Shown: positions 9,578 through 19,399 of the stretch, in pieces
How the letters are laid out: the number at the start of each line of letters is the position of its first letter
How positions within the stretch are numbered: the first letter of the stretch is position 1
NCBI GenBank assembly: GCA_016791445.1
Contig: JAEUMP010000002.1
Coordinates: 186,001-250,000, forward strand
DNA: 64,000 nucleotides
Origin: Hyphomonadaceae bacterium
Lineage (GTDB): Bacteria > Pseudomonadota > Alphaproteobacteria > Caulobacterales > Aquidulcibacteraceae
Reading direction: 5' to 3'
The notes under the pieces: generated by a model
The model's database searches: none
Seen by the model: the letters and a program-made list of their open reading frames with translations, nothing else
What the model was told of the DNA's origin: nothing
Made by a program: the position numbers and the translations under genes

Positions 9578-10185
9578 CGCGGGCGCTGCCCGTCGCGCTG
9601 GTCACGCGCCTGCGGCGGCGGCGTCGCGGCGTCGACAGGCTGCGGCGTCGTCACCGGCGGCGGCGCGGGAACGGCGTTGAGGCAACCGAGCGCCGAGCCA
9701 TAGCCGCGCAGATAGGCGCGACGTGTCTGGCCCTGGATTATGGCGCGTGACGCCTCCTTCTCCGCTTTCGCGGCCCCGCTGATGCGACGGACCCAGCCGC
9801 GATAGGGGATGATGTCGCCCGCTGCATCGCGCGCCGCGTTGATGACCGCACCCTCGATGGCGTCGAGACCTCTGGAAGAAATGCCGCGTTCGGCTCCGGG
9901 CTGGAAGTTCTCCGTACCGAGGATCGCGTCGAGCTTGCCGATTTCATAGAGCACGGCGTCGCAGCCCACCGTCAGGCCGGCCGAAGCGTACGGGTAGGCG
10001 AGTCCCTGGAGTGTTTCGGGCACTTCGGGACGCACAAGGCCGATGTCGCGAAACGGTGACGCGGCCGCATCCACGACGCCGCGCCGCACGTCATCGACGC
10101 GGTCATTGTCGCCCCGGGTGGTCGAGCAGGCGCCGAGGAGCGCGAGTGCGCCAATCACCAAGACGATTGTAGATCCGATGCGCAT
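9574..10185 (-). CDS. Hypothetical lipoprotein
   Basis: A 203-residue protein of unknown function with a clear lipoprotein signal peptide; lipobox LLGAC, lipid-bearing Cys20. The mature part holds a helical region and a Pro-rich C-terminal tail ([20 protein letters not shown]) typical of an extended periplasmic linker. Two Cys remain in the body (TVGCDAV and ALGCLNA) and could form a disulfide. Its stop codon shares the tetranucleotide CTAG with the convergent tgt stop. An AGGAG-like stretch (revcomp of ctcctg) precedes the ATG. Confidence 0.65.
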   Translation of the reverse strand: MRIGSTIVLVIGALALLGACSTTRGDNDRVDDVRRGVVDAAASPFRDIGLVRPEVPETLQGLAYPYASAGLTVGCDAVLYEIGKLDAILGTENFQPGAERGISSRGLDAIEGAVINAARDAAGDIIPYRGWVRRISGAAKAEKEASRAIIQGQTRRAYLRGYGSALGCLNAVPAPPPVTTPQPVDAATPPPQARDQRDGQRPR

Positions 10186-10297
10186 CAGAGACCCTCCTGT
10201 CCGCGCCCTCTAATAGCGGCTGCACCGGCGGCGGCAATCGGTTCGGCGCATGCCACTTGGCCTGCGGGGGGCCGCCGTCTATGGCTGCCGGCGCACC

Positions 10298-12748
10298 ATG
10301 ACCCTGCCGATTGACGCCGTTCTGCCCGAACTCGTCGCCGCACTCGCGACGGGTACGCGCGCCACGCTCGTGGCGCCGCCGGGCGCCGGCAAGAGCACCC
10401 GCGTGCCGCTGGCGCTTCTCGACGCGTCTTGGGCCGCCGGGCGGAAGATCCTCCTGCTCAGCCCGCGGCGCGTGGCCGCGCGCGCGGCGGCGGCGCGCAT
10501 GGCGTCGCAATGCGGCGAGGCAGTGGGACAAACCGTTGGCTATCGCGTGCGTCTGGAAGCCAAGGTCAGCGCCCGCACGCGTGTCGAAGTGGTCACGGAA
10601 GGCGCCTTCACGCGCATGATCCTCGCGGATCCGACGCTCGAAGGCGTGGGCGCGGTGCTGTTCGACGAGTTTCATGAGCGCAGTCTGGAAGGCGATCTCG
10701 GGCTTGCGCTCGCGCTGGACGCGCAGGCGGGGTTGCGTGACGACCTGCGGATCGTGGTGATGTCGGCAACACTCGACGACGCGCGCGTGTCGGCGTTGCT
10801 GAAGAACGCCCCCTGCATCGTTTCCGAAGGGCGCATGCATCCGGTTGCGGTGCGGTATCTGGGACGCGACCCGAACAGGCCGATCGAAGCGCGGATGGCC
10901 GACGCCGTGCGCAGCGCGCTTGCGGCGGAAACGGGCGATGTCTTGTGCTTCCTGCCGGGCGCGCGCGAGATCGAACGCACCGCAGACCTCCTGCGGGAAA
11001 AGGGGACAGCCGCGGCGGCGTCCGTGCACACGCTCTACGGCGCGCTCGATCCGCGTGCGCAGGACGCCGCCGTCTCGCCGTCGCCGCCGGGCGCACGCAA
11101 GGTCGTCCTTGCGACATCGATCGCTGAGACCAGTCTCACCATCGAGGGTGTCCGCGTCGTCATCGACAGCGGGCTGTCGCGCCGGCCGCGCTACGAACCG
11201 GGACCGGGATTGACCCGCCTCGAAACGGTGCGCGTCAGTCGTGCGTCCGCCGATCAGCGCAAGGGGCGAGCAGGCCGCACGGCGCCGGGTGTGTGCTGGC
11301 GACTTTGGGATGAAGTGGAGACGCGCTCTCTTGTGCCGTTCGACCGGCCCGAAATTCTCGAAGCAGACCTCGCGGGTCTCGTACTGGATCTCGCGGCATG
11401 GGGTGTCGCGGACCCGATGCAACTCGATTGGCTCGATCCACCGCCATCTGGCGGATGGGCTCAATCCGTCGGCATGCTGCGCGACCTCGGCGCGCTAGAT
11501 GCGCATGGAAGATTGACCGACGAAGGCATGCGGATCGCGGCATTGCCGCTGCATCCGCGCCTCGCGCACATGCTGGTGCGTGCGGCGGACATGGGGCTGA
11601 CCCGCGCGGCTGCGATGCTCTCCATGGTGTTGAGCGAGCAGGGCCTCGGAGGACGCGATGTCGATGTGCGCGAGCGCCTGCGTGGCTTTGCGCGCGACCA
11701 GGGGGCGCGGGCGACGGCCGCACGCAAGGCCGCGGACAACCTGGCGCGGCGCGCGGGATCGGCTGATCGCGACGCTGTTGAGCCCGAGCAGGCGGGCATT
11801 CTTCTGATGCTCGCCTATCCCGGACGCGTCGCCAAAGCGCGTGGACGGCGTGGCGAATTTCTCATGGCCAACGGGCGCGCGGCGACGCTTTCGGAGACGG
11901 ATGCGCTCGCGCGCGAACCCTATCTCGCGATCGCTGAAGTCGCCGGTCGCGCGGATCGTTCGCAGATCTTGGCGGCTGCGCCAGTGGAAGTGTCGGACAT
12001 CGAGCGCCTTTTCGCAGCGCGCATCACTCTCGAAGATGACGTCCGCTATGAGAGCGCCGCGGTGCGCGCACGCCGCGTGCGTCGTTATGGGCGGTTGGTG
12101 CTCTCGGAGACAATGCTGGAGCGCCCGGACGCGGATTCGGTGAAGGCGGCGGTATTCCAGGCTGTGCGTGGTCGTGGCCTCTGTGAACTGTCGCTCGGGG
12201 AGGACGCCGCACAATTGCGGGCGCGTGTAGCGCTTCTCAGCAGGCTCGATTCCGGCGCGTGGCCCGACTTCGGCGACGAAGCGCTTCTTCAGTCGCTCGA
12301 AGAATGGCTCGGGCCACTCCTCGAAGGCGTTTCGCGTCTGGACGACATTTCGCATTCGGCGTTCGCAGCGGCGCTGCGTGGGCTCTTGCCGTATAACCTG
12401 CAGCGGCGCCTGGATGCGGAAGCGCCGACGCACTTTGCGACCCCGGCAGGCGGAAATGCTTTGATCGACTACTGCGCTGAGAACGGTCCCGCGCTGGAAG
12501 TGCGGTTGCAGGAGCTCTTCGGTCTCGACGTGCATCCGTCCGTGGCGCTTGGCCGTGCGCCGCTGTTGCTGAAATTGCTTTCGCCCGCGCATCGTCCGGT
12601 GCAGACCACGCGTGACCTGCCGGGTTTCTGGCGAGGCTCCTATGCAGCGGTGCGGGTCGAGATGAAGGGGCGATATCCAAAGCACCCTTGGCCCGAAGAT
12701 CCGCTCGCGGCGGAGCCCACGCGACGCGCCAAACCGAGAGGATCATGA
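10298..12748 (+). CDS. hrpB: ATP-dependent RNA helicase HrpB
   Basis: An 816-residue DExH-box helicase of the HrpB subfamily. Motif I is APPGAGKST, motif Ia LLSPRRVAARAAA, motif II DEFHERS, motif III SAT, and the later helicase half contains ATSIAETSLTIEGV and QRKGRAGRTAPG; the HrpB-specific C-terminal domain follows to about residue 800. The open frame extends 16 codons further, but MTLPIDAVLPEL at 10298 matches the usual family start. HrpB roles in bacteria are modest and mostly RNA-related. The stop overlaps the next start (TGATG). Confidence 0.93.
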   Translation: MTLPIDAVLPELVAALATGTRATLVAPPGAGKSTRVPLALLDASWAAGRKILLLSPRRVAARAAAARMASQCGEAVGQTVGYRVRLEAKVSARTRVEVVTEGAFTRMILADPTLEGVGAVLFDEFHERSLEGDLGLALALDAQAGLRDDLRIVVMSATLDDARVSALLKNAPCIVSEGRMHPVAVRYLGRDPNRPIEARMADAVRSALAAETGDVLCFLPGAREIERTADLLREKGTAAAASVHTLYGALDPRAQDAAVSPSPPGARKVVLATSIAETSLTIEGVRVVIDSGLSRRPRYEPGPGLTRLETVRVSRASADQRKGRAGRTAPGVCWRLWDEVETRSLVPFDRPEILEADLAGLVLDLAAWGVADPMQLDWLDPPPSGGWAQSVGMLRDLGALDAHGRLTDEGMRIAALPLHPRLAHMLVRAADMGLTRAAAMLSMVLSEQGLGGRDVDVRERLRGFARDQGARATAARKAADNLARRAGSADRDAVEPEQAGILLMLAYPGRVAKARGRRGEFLMANGRAATLSETDALAREPYLAIAEVAGRADRSQILAAAPVEVSDIERLFAARITLEDDVRYESAAVRARRVRRYGRLVLSETMLERPDADSVKAAVFQAVRGRGLCELSLGEDAAQLRARVALLSRLDSGAWPDFGDEALLQSLEEWLGPLLEGVSRLDDISHSAFAAALRGLLPYNLQRRLDAEAPTHFATPAGGNALIDYCAENGPALEVRLQELFGLDVHPSVALGRAPLLLKLLSPAHRPVQTTRDLPGFWRGSYAAVRVEMKGRYPKHPWPEDPLAAEPTRRAKPRGS

Positions 12749-13719
12749 TGCCCGATACGCCCCCCGTCTTCGCCGATGTGGATGCCGCGCGCACGCGCAT
12801 CAGTCCCTACATCAAGCGCACGCCGCTCCTGACCAATGCAGTGGTGGACGCGCGCGCGGGCGCTTCGATCTTTCTCAAGGCGGAGAGCCTGCAACGGTTC
12901 GGCGCATTCAAGGCGCGGGGCGCATTCAATCGCATTGCGAGTTTCTCGGATGTGGAGCGTCGCAACGGCGTGCTGGCGTTTTCCTCCGGCAACCACGCGC
13001 AGGCGACCGCGGGCGCAGCGCGGGCGTTCGGCGTGCCGGCGGTCATTGTCATGCCGTCAGATGCGCCGAAGGTGAAAATCGACAACACGCGCGCGCTCGG
13101 CGGCGAGGTTGTTCTCTATGACCGTGTGAGCGAGGATCGCGAAGCCATCGGCGCCGAGATAGTGGCCGCGCGCGGGCTCGCGCTGGTGAGGCCGTTCGAC
13201 GATCCATTCGTGATCGCGGGGCAGGGCACAGTTGGTCTGGAGATCGCCGAGGACCTCGATGACCTCGATATCGCCTTCGTGCCGTCGAGCGGCGGCGGTC
13301 TCGCATCCGGCGTCGCGCTCGCACTGACGGCGCGATTCCCGCAGGTGCGCGTCTATGCGGTGGAGCCGGAGGGCCATGACGATGTCGTGCGGTCGCTCGC
13401 GTCCGGGCGTCGCGAAGTGAACGCGCCGGGTGTTCGATCTTTCTGCGACGCGCTGTTGTCGGATCGCATGGGCGTCCTGCCGTTCGCCATTGCACAGGAG
13501 AAGTTCGCCGGCGCGCTCGCGGTGGACGACGCTGCGGTCGCCGAGGCCATGCGCGTGGCGTTTCGCGAGTACAAGCTCGTGCTGGAGCCGGGCGGCGCCA
13601 TCGCACTGGCGGCCGCGCTTTCCGGGCGAATCGACATCAAGGGCGCGCGGGTCGCCGTCATCGCCAGCGGCGGCAACGTCGATCCCGACCTTTTCGCCCG
13701 CGTGCTTGCGGGTCAGTAG
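12748..13719 (+). CDS. Threonine/serine dehydratase, PLP-dependent
   Basis: A 323-residue fold-type II PLP enzyme lacking the regulatory ACT domains of biosynthetic IlvA, so it resembles catabolic threonine dehydratases, serine racemases and hydroxyaspartate ammonia-lyases. FGAFKARGAFN holds the PLP Lys, SSGNHAQATA binds substrate, PSSGGGLASG is the phosphate-binding glycine loop. ATGs occur at 12745 and 12748; GAGAGG is better spaced for 12748, which also overlaps the hrpB stop. The 3' end overlaps the convergent transglycosylase gene by seven bases. Confidence 0.87.
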   Translation: MPDTPPVFADVDAARTRISPYIKRTPLLTNAVVDARAGASIFLKAESLQRFGAFKARGAFNRIASFSDVERRNGVLAFSSGNHAQATAGAARAFGVPAVIVMPSDAPKVKIDNTRALGGEVVLYDRVSEDREAIGAEIVAARGLALVRPFDDPFVIAGQGTVGLEIAEDLDDLDIAFVPSSGGGLASGVALALTARFPQVRVYAVEPEGHDDVVRSLASGRREVNAPGVRSFCDALLSDRMGVLPFAIAQEKFAGALAVDDAAVAEAMRVAFREYKLVLEPGGAIALAAALSGRIDIKGARVAVIASGGNVDPDLFARVLAGQ

Positions 13720-15860
13720 CCGCCGCGATTGAGGTCCTGTTCGATCCGCAATGGCACCGGCGTGCCGGCGAGACGATGACGATAGACTTGCACGTTCTCC
13801 ATCACGCGCTGCACATAGTTGCGCGTTTCGGAGAAGGGGATGAGTTCGACCCAGTCGATGACGTCGACGTTCGACGCGCGCGGATCACCCCAGTCGCCGA
13901 TCCATTCGCGCGGACGACCCGGACCGGCGTTATAGGACGCGAAGGTGAGGACGTACGAGCCGTTCCACGTCTCCAGCAATTGCTGGAGGTACGCTGCGCC
14001 CAGGGTCACGTTATAAGAGGGATCGTTCATCAGCCATTCCGGCTGATAAGGAAGCCCCTCCATGCGCGCCACCATTCGCGCGGTGGATGGCAGAAGCTGC
14101 ATCAGTCCGCGTGCATCTGCGCTGGAGCGCGCGCGCGGATCGAACTCGCTTTCCTGACGCGTGATCGCGAGGATGATTGCCGGTTCCGGCCGTCCGGGCT
14201 TGCGCGCATCGGCGGGGATATCGAGCAGAGGATAGGCGGCGTCGGGCGCAATGATCCCGCGGCGCATGCCGGCCTTCGCGCTGCGGACGGCGGTGCGGGT
14301 GTAGGCTCGTTCGCGCGCGAGAAGCGCAAGCATTTCATGCTCGAGCGGCGTCGTCAGCTGGTCGTCGAGAAAGAAGGCGATGGACTCGAAGTCGCGCTGA
14401 TCGCCGATGTCGGCGATGAGCTTCAGCGCACGGACGACTTCCCGCGATTCAAATTCTGCGCGCGCCGCCGGCGTCACCAGCGATCGCTCGCCGAACGAAA
14501 GCACGGGCGATCGTTCGATCTTGGACGCCGCGATCTGTCCGTAATAGGTGTGGTTGATCTTCGCGGCTTCCACCAGCAACGCCTGCGCCGCGTCATCCTG
14601 GTTCAGGGTCTTCAACGACATGGCGCGCCAGTAGAGCGCGCGCGCCTTGGAGACCGGCGAAGACACGTTGTCGTTGAGGTGCGCGAAATGGCGGTCGGCC
14701 ACCGCCGCTTCACGCGTGAAGCGCAAGGCGAGCCATCCCGACATCCACTCGGCGTCGGCGAACGACTCACCAGACGTCAGTCCGTGATCGGACACGAGCG
14801 CATACGCGCGCGCGCGATTGCCGGCCTTCAGCGCGCGGGGAACATAGAGTCGCCTTTCCTTGAACAACGCCTCGCGGCCCGCCATCGGGGCGGAAGTGGC
14901 GGCGATACGTGCGGCGATCGGCAGCGCATCTTCAGGGCGACCGTCCCGGCGGATGTAGCGCACGCGATCATAGAGAAGGCCAGGTTCGTCGCGCCGCGCA
15001 GCCGGCACGGCGTCGACGGCGGCCTGTAGGCCCTTGCGCGGTCGCGTCTGCAAGACGACGCGCGCCTGCGCCAGGGTGCGGTCTTCGGCATTGAGACGCG
15101 CCATCAGGCGGTTGGCGGTCGCCCGGTCGTCGCGCCACAGCGCCCAGTCCACCCGTGCGGCGTGATCGGCGGCGGTGAGCACAGAGCCGAATTCCATCAG
15201 CGCGTAGGATTCCGCGCGCGGGGTCAGGATGTTTTCGCGCCAGGTCTGGCGGATGAGGGCGTTGGCTTCCGTCGTCTGGCCGATGGTCTTCAGCGCCTGC
15301 GCAAGCGCGACCCTGCCATCGCCCGAGATCGGGCCGCCCGCCTGCAGCCATGCGGCGCGCTGGTTGAAGGTCAGCGTGGAGTCGAAAATCTGTTGTTCGG
15401 CGCGGCGGCGCATGGTCTCGCGGCCGGGCCAGTTGGTCAGCTGCTCGAGCGCGGTCTTCAGTTCATCGAAGCTCGCGGGCGCGCTCATGTCGCTGGCGAG
15501 CCGCCACTGGAGGATGCGACGCACCAGCGGATCCGACGCGGAGGCGCGCGCCGAGCGTACGCCGTTCCAGTCCTTGGCGTTGGCGGCGGCGATCCCGGCG
15601 CGCAGCACGGCGATCTCGCCGGCGGGCGGAAGGGCGGTCGACGCGCCGCCTGCAGGGATGGTCGTGGCGGCGGCGCGCGGCGCGGGCGCCGGGGAAGCGA
15701 CCGGAGCCGGCGTCGAGACTTCCGCCACCGGTACCGTCGCGGGGCGCGGTGAGGACCCGAACGGCGTGACGGAACCTTCCTGCGCGCTGACGCTGCTGCC
15801 GGCGAGCAGCAGGGCGGTCAGGCATGCGCCGGCAGCTCCCTTGATCCCGAACCGCGCCAT
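13713..15860 (-). CDS. Soluble lytic murein transglycosylase (Slt70-like)
   Basis: A 715-residue periplasmic enzyme that cleaves peptidoglycan glycan strands to 1,6-anhydro-muropeptides. It has a Sec signal peptide ending near SSVSAQ, a Pro/Ala-rich linker (residues about 30-75), a long superhelical U-domain region, and a C-terminal SLT catalytic domain beginning AIILAITRQESEFDP, where the Glu is catalytic, followed by GLMQLLPSTA and SYNAGPGRPREW. Length and order match Slt70. It is transcribed alone, divergent from dapA. Confidence 0.92.
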   Translation of the reverse strand: MARFGIKGAAGACLTALLLAGSSVSAQEGSVTPFGSSPRPATVPVAEVSTPAPVASPAPAPRAAATTIPAGGASTALPPAGEIAVLRAGIAAANAKDWNGVRSARASASDPLVRRILQWRLASDMSAPASFDELKTALEQLTNWPGRETMRRRAEQQIFDSTLTFNQRAAWLQAGGPISGDGRVALAQALKTIGQTTEANALIRQTWRENILTPRAESYALMEFGSVLTAADHAARVDWALWRDDRATANRLMARLNAEDRTLAQARVVLQTRPRKGLQAAVDAVPAARRDEPGLLYDRVRYIRRDGRPEDALPIAARIAATSAPMAGREALFKERRLYVPRALKAGNRARAYALVSDHGLTSGESFADAEWMSGWLALRFTREAAVADRHFAHLNDNVSSPVSKARALYWRAMSLKTLNQDDAAQALLVEAAKINHTYYGQIAASKIERSPVLSFGERSLVTPAARAEFESREVVRALKLIADIGDQRDFESIAFFLDDQLTTPLEHEMLALLARERAYTRTAVRSAKAGMRRGIIAPDAAYPLLDIPADARKPGRPEPAIILAITRQESEFDPRARSSADARGLMQLLPSTARMVARMEGLPYQPEWLMNDPSYNVTLGAAYLQQLLETWNGSYVLTFASYNAGPGRPREWIGDWGDPRASNVDVIDWVELIPFSETRNYVQRVMENVQVYRHRLAGTPVPLRIEQDLNRGGY

Positions 15861-15873
15861 CCGCCGCCTCCGC

Positions 15874-15902
15874 TTGCAAACCCTGTCCCGTACGCCCTAT
15901 CT
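15874..15902 (+). promoter_or_regulatory. Candidate sigma-70 promoter of dapA
   Basis: TTGCAA (15874-15879) and CTATCT (15897-15902) are separated by 17 bases and lie about 90 bases before the dapA ATG. The boxes resemble alphaproteobacterial housekeeping promoters. They sit in the only gap between dapA and the divergent transglycosylase. Sequence match only. Confidence 0.4.
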
Positions 15903-15994
15903 GACTCCCCTCGGCAAATCATATGCCTGAGAGCCGGGCGCCTACGCGCCAACCCAGAGCGCCTTCAAGAAGCGCGAAGTCACGCGGGCCCTGC

Positions 15995-16876
15995 ATGAGT
16001 ACCCACTTCTCCGGCGCTTTGACCGCCTTGATCACCCCATTTCGTGACGGAATGGTGGACGAGGCTGCGTTTTCCGCCCTGGTCGAACGCCAAATTGCCT
16101 CTGGAATCCATGGGTTGGTTCCAAATGGGACAACTGGCGAGGCGGTGACGCTTTCGGTGGATGAGCAGAAGCGCGTGATCGCGCTGTGCATCGAGGTCGC
16201 GCGGGGACGGGTTCCCGTGGTGGCGGGTTGTGGCTCGAATGACACGGCGAAGACGATTGAACTGACCCGCTACGCCAAGGCCGCCGGGGCCGACGCCGCG
16301 CTTGTCGTGACGCCCTACTACAATCGCCCGCATCAGGAGGGGATGCGGGCGCATTATCTGGCGATCGCCAATGCGGTCGATCTGCCTGTCATCTTGTACA
16401 ACGTGCCGGGGCGCACGGCGGTCGATCTGGCGCCTGCGACGGTCGCCGAGCTTGCGCGCCATCCCAATATCGTCGGCCACAAGGACGCTTCCGGCCAACT
16501 GGACCGCGCCACGCGCCAGCGAATCGATTGCGGGCCCGATTTCGCGCTCCTTTCCGGCAATGACGAGACGGCTGTCGGCTTCAATGCGCAGGGCGGGCGG
16601 GGCGTCATCTCGGTTACGGCGAATGTGGCCCCCGAACTGTGCGCGCGGATCCAGGAGTGCTGCCTCGCGGGCGACTATGGAAGCGCGCTCGACATCGACA
16701 TGCGTCTGCACGCCTTGCACAAGGCGCTTTTCCTGGAACCGAGCCCCGCGCCGACGAAATACGCGCTGTCGAAGCTCGGGCTCTGCGCGGAAGACCTGCG
16801 CCTGCCGCTGGTGCCGGTGAACGCCGCCACGCGCGCCGCCGTGGACGACGCCCTCAAGACGGCGGGGCTTCTGTGA
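15995..16876 (+). CDS. dapA: 4-hydroxy-tetrahydrodipicolinate synthase
   Basis: Condenses pyruvate with aspartate semialdehyde, first committed step to diaminopimelate and lysine. It is 293 residues, normal for Dap[13 protein letters not shown] binds pyruvate, VVTPYYNRP carries the catalytic Tyr, and IVGHKDASG carries the Schiff-base Lys. The frame is open 24 codons upstream, but [16 protein letters not shown] at 15995 fits the family. The stop overlaps the smpB start (GTGA). Downstream genes smpB, glyQ and the DoxX gene lie on the same strand with almost no gaps, suggesting an operon. Confidence 0.95.
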   Translation: MSTHFSGALTALITPFRDGMVDEAAFSALVERQIASGIHGLVPNGTTGEAVTLSVDEQKRVIALCIEVARGRVPVVAGCGSNDTAKTIELTRYAKAAGADAALVVTPYYNRPHQEGMRAHYLAIANAVDLPVILYNVPGRTAVDLAPATVAELARHPNIVGHKDASGQLDRATRQRIDCGPDFALLSGNDETAVGFNAQGGRGVISVTANVAPELCARIQECCLAGDYGSALDIDMRLHALHKALFLEPSPAPTKYALSKLGLCAEDLRLPLVPVNAATRAAVDDALKTAGLL

Positions 16877-17322
16877 AGCTCATCGCCGAACACCGCCGTG
16901 CGCGCTACGACTACCTGATCGAGGAGACGCTCGAAGCGGGCATCCAGCTCACCGGCACGGAGGTGAAGGCGCTGCGCGAAGGCCGCGCCAACATCGCCGA
17001 GAGCTATGCGAGCGCCGAGCGCGGCGAACTCTACCTCATCAACAGCTATATCCCGGTCTATGCGCCGGCGGCCCAGTTCAACCACGAGCCGCGCCGCGCG
17101 CGGAAGCTGCTGGTGAAGAAGCGCGAGCTGAACAAGCTCAAGGGCGCCGTCGAGCGCGAGGGGCGCACCGTCGTGCCGCTGAAAATGTATTTCAACGACC
17201 GCGGCCGCGCGAAGCTCGAGATTGCGTTGGCGCGCGGGAAGAAGGCGCACGACAAGCGCGAGGCGACGAAAGATCGCGACTGGAAGCGCCAGCAGGCGCG
17301 GCTGATGAAGGACCGGGGATAA
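16873..17322 (+). CDS. smpB: SsrA (tmRNA)-binding protein
   Basis: A 149-residue SmpB, partner of tmRNA in trans-translation rescue of stalled ribosomes. Characteristic stretches are [48 protein letters not shown] and the basic C-terminal tail [20 protein letters not shown], which enters the mRNA channel. Start is GTG at 16873, overlapping the dapA TGA. No tmRNA gene is seen nearby. Confidence 0.95.
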   Translation: MKLIAEHRRARYDYLIEETLEAGIQLTGTEVKALREGRANIAESYASAERGELYLINSYIPVYAPAAQFNHEPRRARKLLVKKRELNKLKGAVEREGRTVVPLKMYFNDRGRAKLEIALARGKKAHDKREATKDRDWKRQQARLMKDRG

Positions 17323-17327
17323 TTTCT

Positions 17328-18212
17328 ATGGCCGTTGCACCAGCGCAAATCCGCTGCTTCCAGGACATCATCCTCACACTGCAGACCTACTGGGCCGCAC
17401 AGGGTTGCGCGATCCTGCAGCCCTATGACGAGCAGGTGGGCGCGGGCACGCTGCATCCAGCGACGACGTTGCGCGCGCTCGGCCCCAAGCCGTGGTGTGC
17501 GGCCTATGTGCAGCCGTCGCGGCGGCCGAAGGACGGGCGCTACGGCGAAAATCCCAACCGCCTGCAGCACTATTATCAGTATCAGGTCATCCTGAAGCCT
17601 AACCCGCCCGACCTGCAGGATCTTTATCTCGGCTCGCTCAAGGCCATCGGCCTCGATCCGCTGTTGCACGACATTCGTTTCGTGGAAGACGACTGGGAGA
17701 ACCCGACGGTCGGCGCCTGGGGCCTCGGCTGGGAAGTGTGGTGCGACGGGATGGAGGTCTCGCAATACACCTACTTCCAGCAGGTCGGCGGGCTCGACGT
17801 GCGCCCGGTCTCCGGCGAGCTCACCTACGGCCTCGAACGGCTCGCCATGTACGTGCTCGGCTATGACCGCGTGTACGACATGCCGTTCAACGCGCCCGAC
17901 AGCGCGCATCCGCTGACCTATGGCGACATCTTTCTCGAAAACGAGAGGCAGCAGTCGCGCTTCAACTTCGAGCTCAGCGATCCCGAAATGGTGCTGCGCT
18001 GGTTCGGCGACGCCGAAGCGCAGGCGACGCGCCTGTTGGCGGAGAACAACGTGCTGCCGGCCTTCGACTACACGCTGAAGGCGAGCCACCTGTTCAACCT
18101 GCTCGACGCGCGCGGCGTCGTCTCGCCGACGGAACGGCAGAGCTTCATTGCCCGCGTGCGGACACTGGCGAAGGGGTGTGCGGAAGCTTGGGCGGCGAGC
18201 GAGGCGGCGTGA
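17328..18212 (+). CDS. glyQ: Glycine-tRNA ligase alpha subunit
   Basis: The 294-residue catalytic subunit of the tetrameric alpha2beta2 GlyRS found in most bacteria. [25 protein letters not shown] at the start and the class II core ([32 protein letters not shown] split over residues about 60-90) are diagnostic. The partner glyS is 2 kb downstream at 20186, separated by two leftward genes. The stop overlaps the ATG of the DoxX gene. Confidence 0.96.
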   Translation: MAVAPAQIRCFQDIILTLQTYWAAQGCAILQPYDEQVGAGTLHPATTLRALGPKPWCAAYVQPSRRPKDGRYGENPNRLQHYYQYQVILKPNPPDLQDLYLGSLKAIGLDPLLHDIRFVEDDWENPTVGAWGLGWEVWCDGMEVSQYTYFQQVGGLDVRPVSGELTYGLERLAMYVLGYDRVYDMPFNAPDSAHPLTYGDIFLENERQQSRFNFELSDPEMVLRWFGDAEAQATRLLAENNVLPAFDYTLKASHLFNLLDARGVVSPTERQSFIARVRTLAKGCAEAWAASEAA

Positions 18213-18604
18213 TGGCGTCGCGCGCGGCTCTTGCGTTGGATGCGGTGCGGATCGTCACCGCGCTTCTCATCTTCATTCATGGCGTTGCGCGAATCGCTGC
18301 GGGTGGCGTCGCGCCGTTCGGCGAATGGCTGGGGACGCAAGGCTTTCCCATGGGGCTAGCCTTCGCCTGGGCTGTCACAATCTATGAGCTGATCGCACCG
18401 GTGCTCATCGTGCTGCGCCGCTTCGTGTTCTGGGCCTGCCTTGGCCACATCGGCATCCTCACGCTGGGCGCGGTCATGGTGCACCTGCCGGCGGGCTGGT
18501 TCGTCGTCGGGCTTGGCCGCAACGGCATGGAATACAGCGTGCTGCTGATCGCGTGCCTGGCGGCGGTTGCCTGGGCGCATGCGCCGTTCGGCGGACGCCG
18601 CTGA
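18212..18604 (+). CDS. DoxX family membrane protein
   Basis: A 130-residue inner-membrane protein with about four transmembrane helices (segments around residues 8-28, 44-66, 72-95 and 105-122). The N-terminal RIVTALLIFIHGVARI and the following GEWLGTQGFPMG region resemble DoxX/DoxD-like proteins. No enzymatic function can be assigned. The ATG overlaps the glyQ TGA, so it is probably translated from the dapA-smpB-glyQ message. Confidence 0.75.
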   Translation: MASRAALALDAVRIVTALLIFIHGVARIAAGGVAPFGEWLGTQGFPMGLAFAWAVTIYELIAPVLIVLRRFVFWACLGHIGILTLGAVMVHLPAGWFVVGLGRNGMEYSVLLIACLAAVAWAHAPFGGRR

Positions 18605-18607
18605 GGA

Positions 18608-19384
18608 TCAGTTGGCCGTCAGGCCGCCGTCGACGAGGAATTCCGCGCCGGTGGAGAACGCCGCCGCGTCCGACGCAAGAAACGCGACCATGTTCGCCAC
18701 ATCGATGTCGCGCCCGAAGTGGCCGAGCGGATGGCGGGCGGCGAGTTGCGTGCGCGTCTCGTTGGCGCCGCCCATGGCGCCGGTGGCGGCGAAATCCTCG
18801 ACAAGCTGGCTGCCCATTGTGGTGTCGATAATGCCCGGATGCACCGAATTGATGCGCACCTTGAGCGCCGCGACTTCCATCGCCGCCGCCTTGGTCATCA
18901 GGCGCACCGCGCCCTTGGAGGCGCAATAGGCGCTGACGAGCGGAGAGCCGCTGATCCCCGCCACCGACGAGATGTTCACGATGGCGCCGCCGCCGTCCCA
19001 TTGCTGCGCGCGGGCCGCGATCGCGGGGATTGCGTGCTTCATGCCCAGAAAAACGCCTTCGACGTTGATCTGCTGCATGCGCCGGAAATCTTCGAGCGCG
19101 GTTTCGGTGATCGGCTTCATCCAGAAGACGCCGGCGTTGTTGACGAGGATGTCGAGGCCGCCGAACTGATTCTTCGCTTCGGCGACGGCGGCGATCCAGT
19201 CGTTCTCGCTCGTGACGTCGTGACGGAAGTAGGCGCCGTCGATGGCGCCGGCGGTCTCCGAACCGTCCAGCACATCGGTGACGAGGACCTTTGCGCCCTT
19301 GGCGGCGAGCGCTTTCGCCGAAGCCGCGCCGATGCCGCGCGCCGCGCCGGTAACCAGCGCCACGCGCCCCTTGAGTTCGGACAT
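18608..19384 (-). CDS. SDR family NAD(P)-dependent oxidoreductase
   Basis: A classical 258-residue short-chain dehydrogenase/reductase. The Rossmann loop is TGAARGIG, the structural motif NNAG is at about residue 88, the catalytic Ser is in NISSVAG, and the YxxxK pair reads YCASK. The Asp after the second strand (TDVLDG) suggests preference for NAD over NADP. A strong GGAGGA ribosome site precedes the ATG. It lies 15 bases after the HCCA-isomerase-like gene on the same strand, suggesting a two-gene unit for oxidation of some organic substrate, which the sequence does not identify. Confidence 0.88.
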   Translation of the reverse strand: MSELKGRVALVTGAARGIGAASAKALAAKGAKVLVTDVLDGSETAGAIDGAYFRHDVTSENDWIAAVAEAKNQFGGLDILVNNAGVFWMKPITETALEDFRRMQQINVEGVFLGMKHAIPAIAARAQQWDGGGAIVNISSVAGISGSPLVSAYCASKGAVRLMTKAAAMEVAALKVRINSVHPGIIDTTMGSQLVEDFAATGAMGGANETRTQLAARHPLGHFGRDIDVANMVAFLASDAAAFSTGAEFLVDGGLTAN

Positions 19385-19399
19385 GACTTCCTCCGGAAG

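Noticed and set aside
16500-17330. tmRNA gene expected near smpB
   Set aside because: The genes around smpB overlap or nearly touch, leaving no room for ssrA; none is seen elsewhere in the window.
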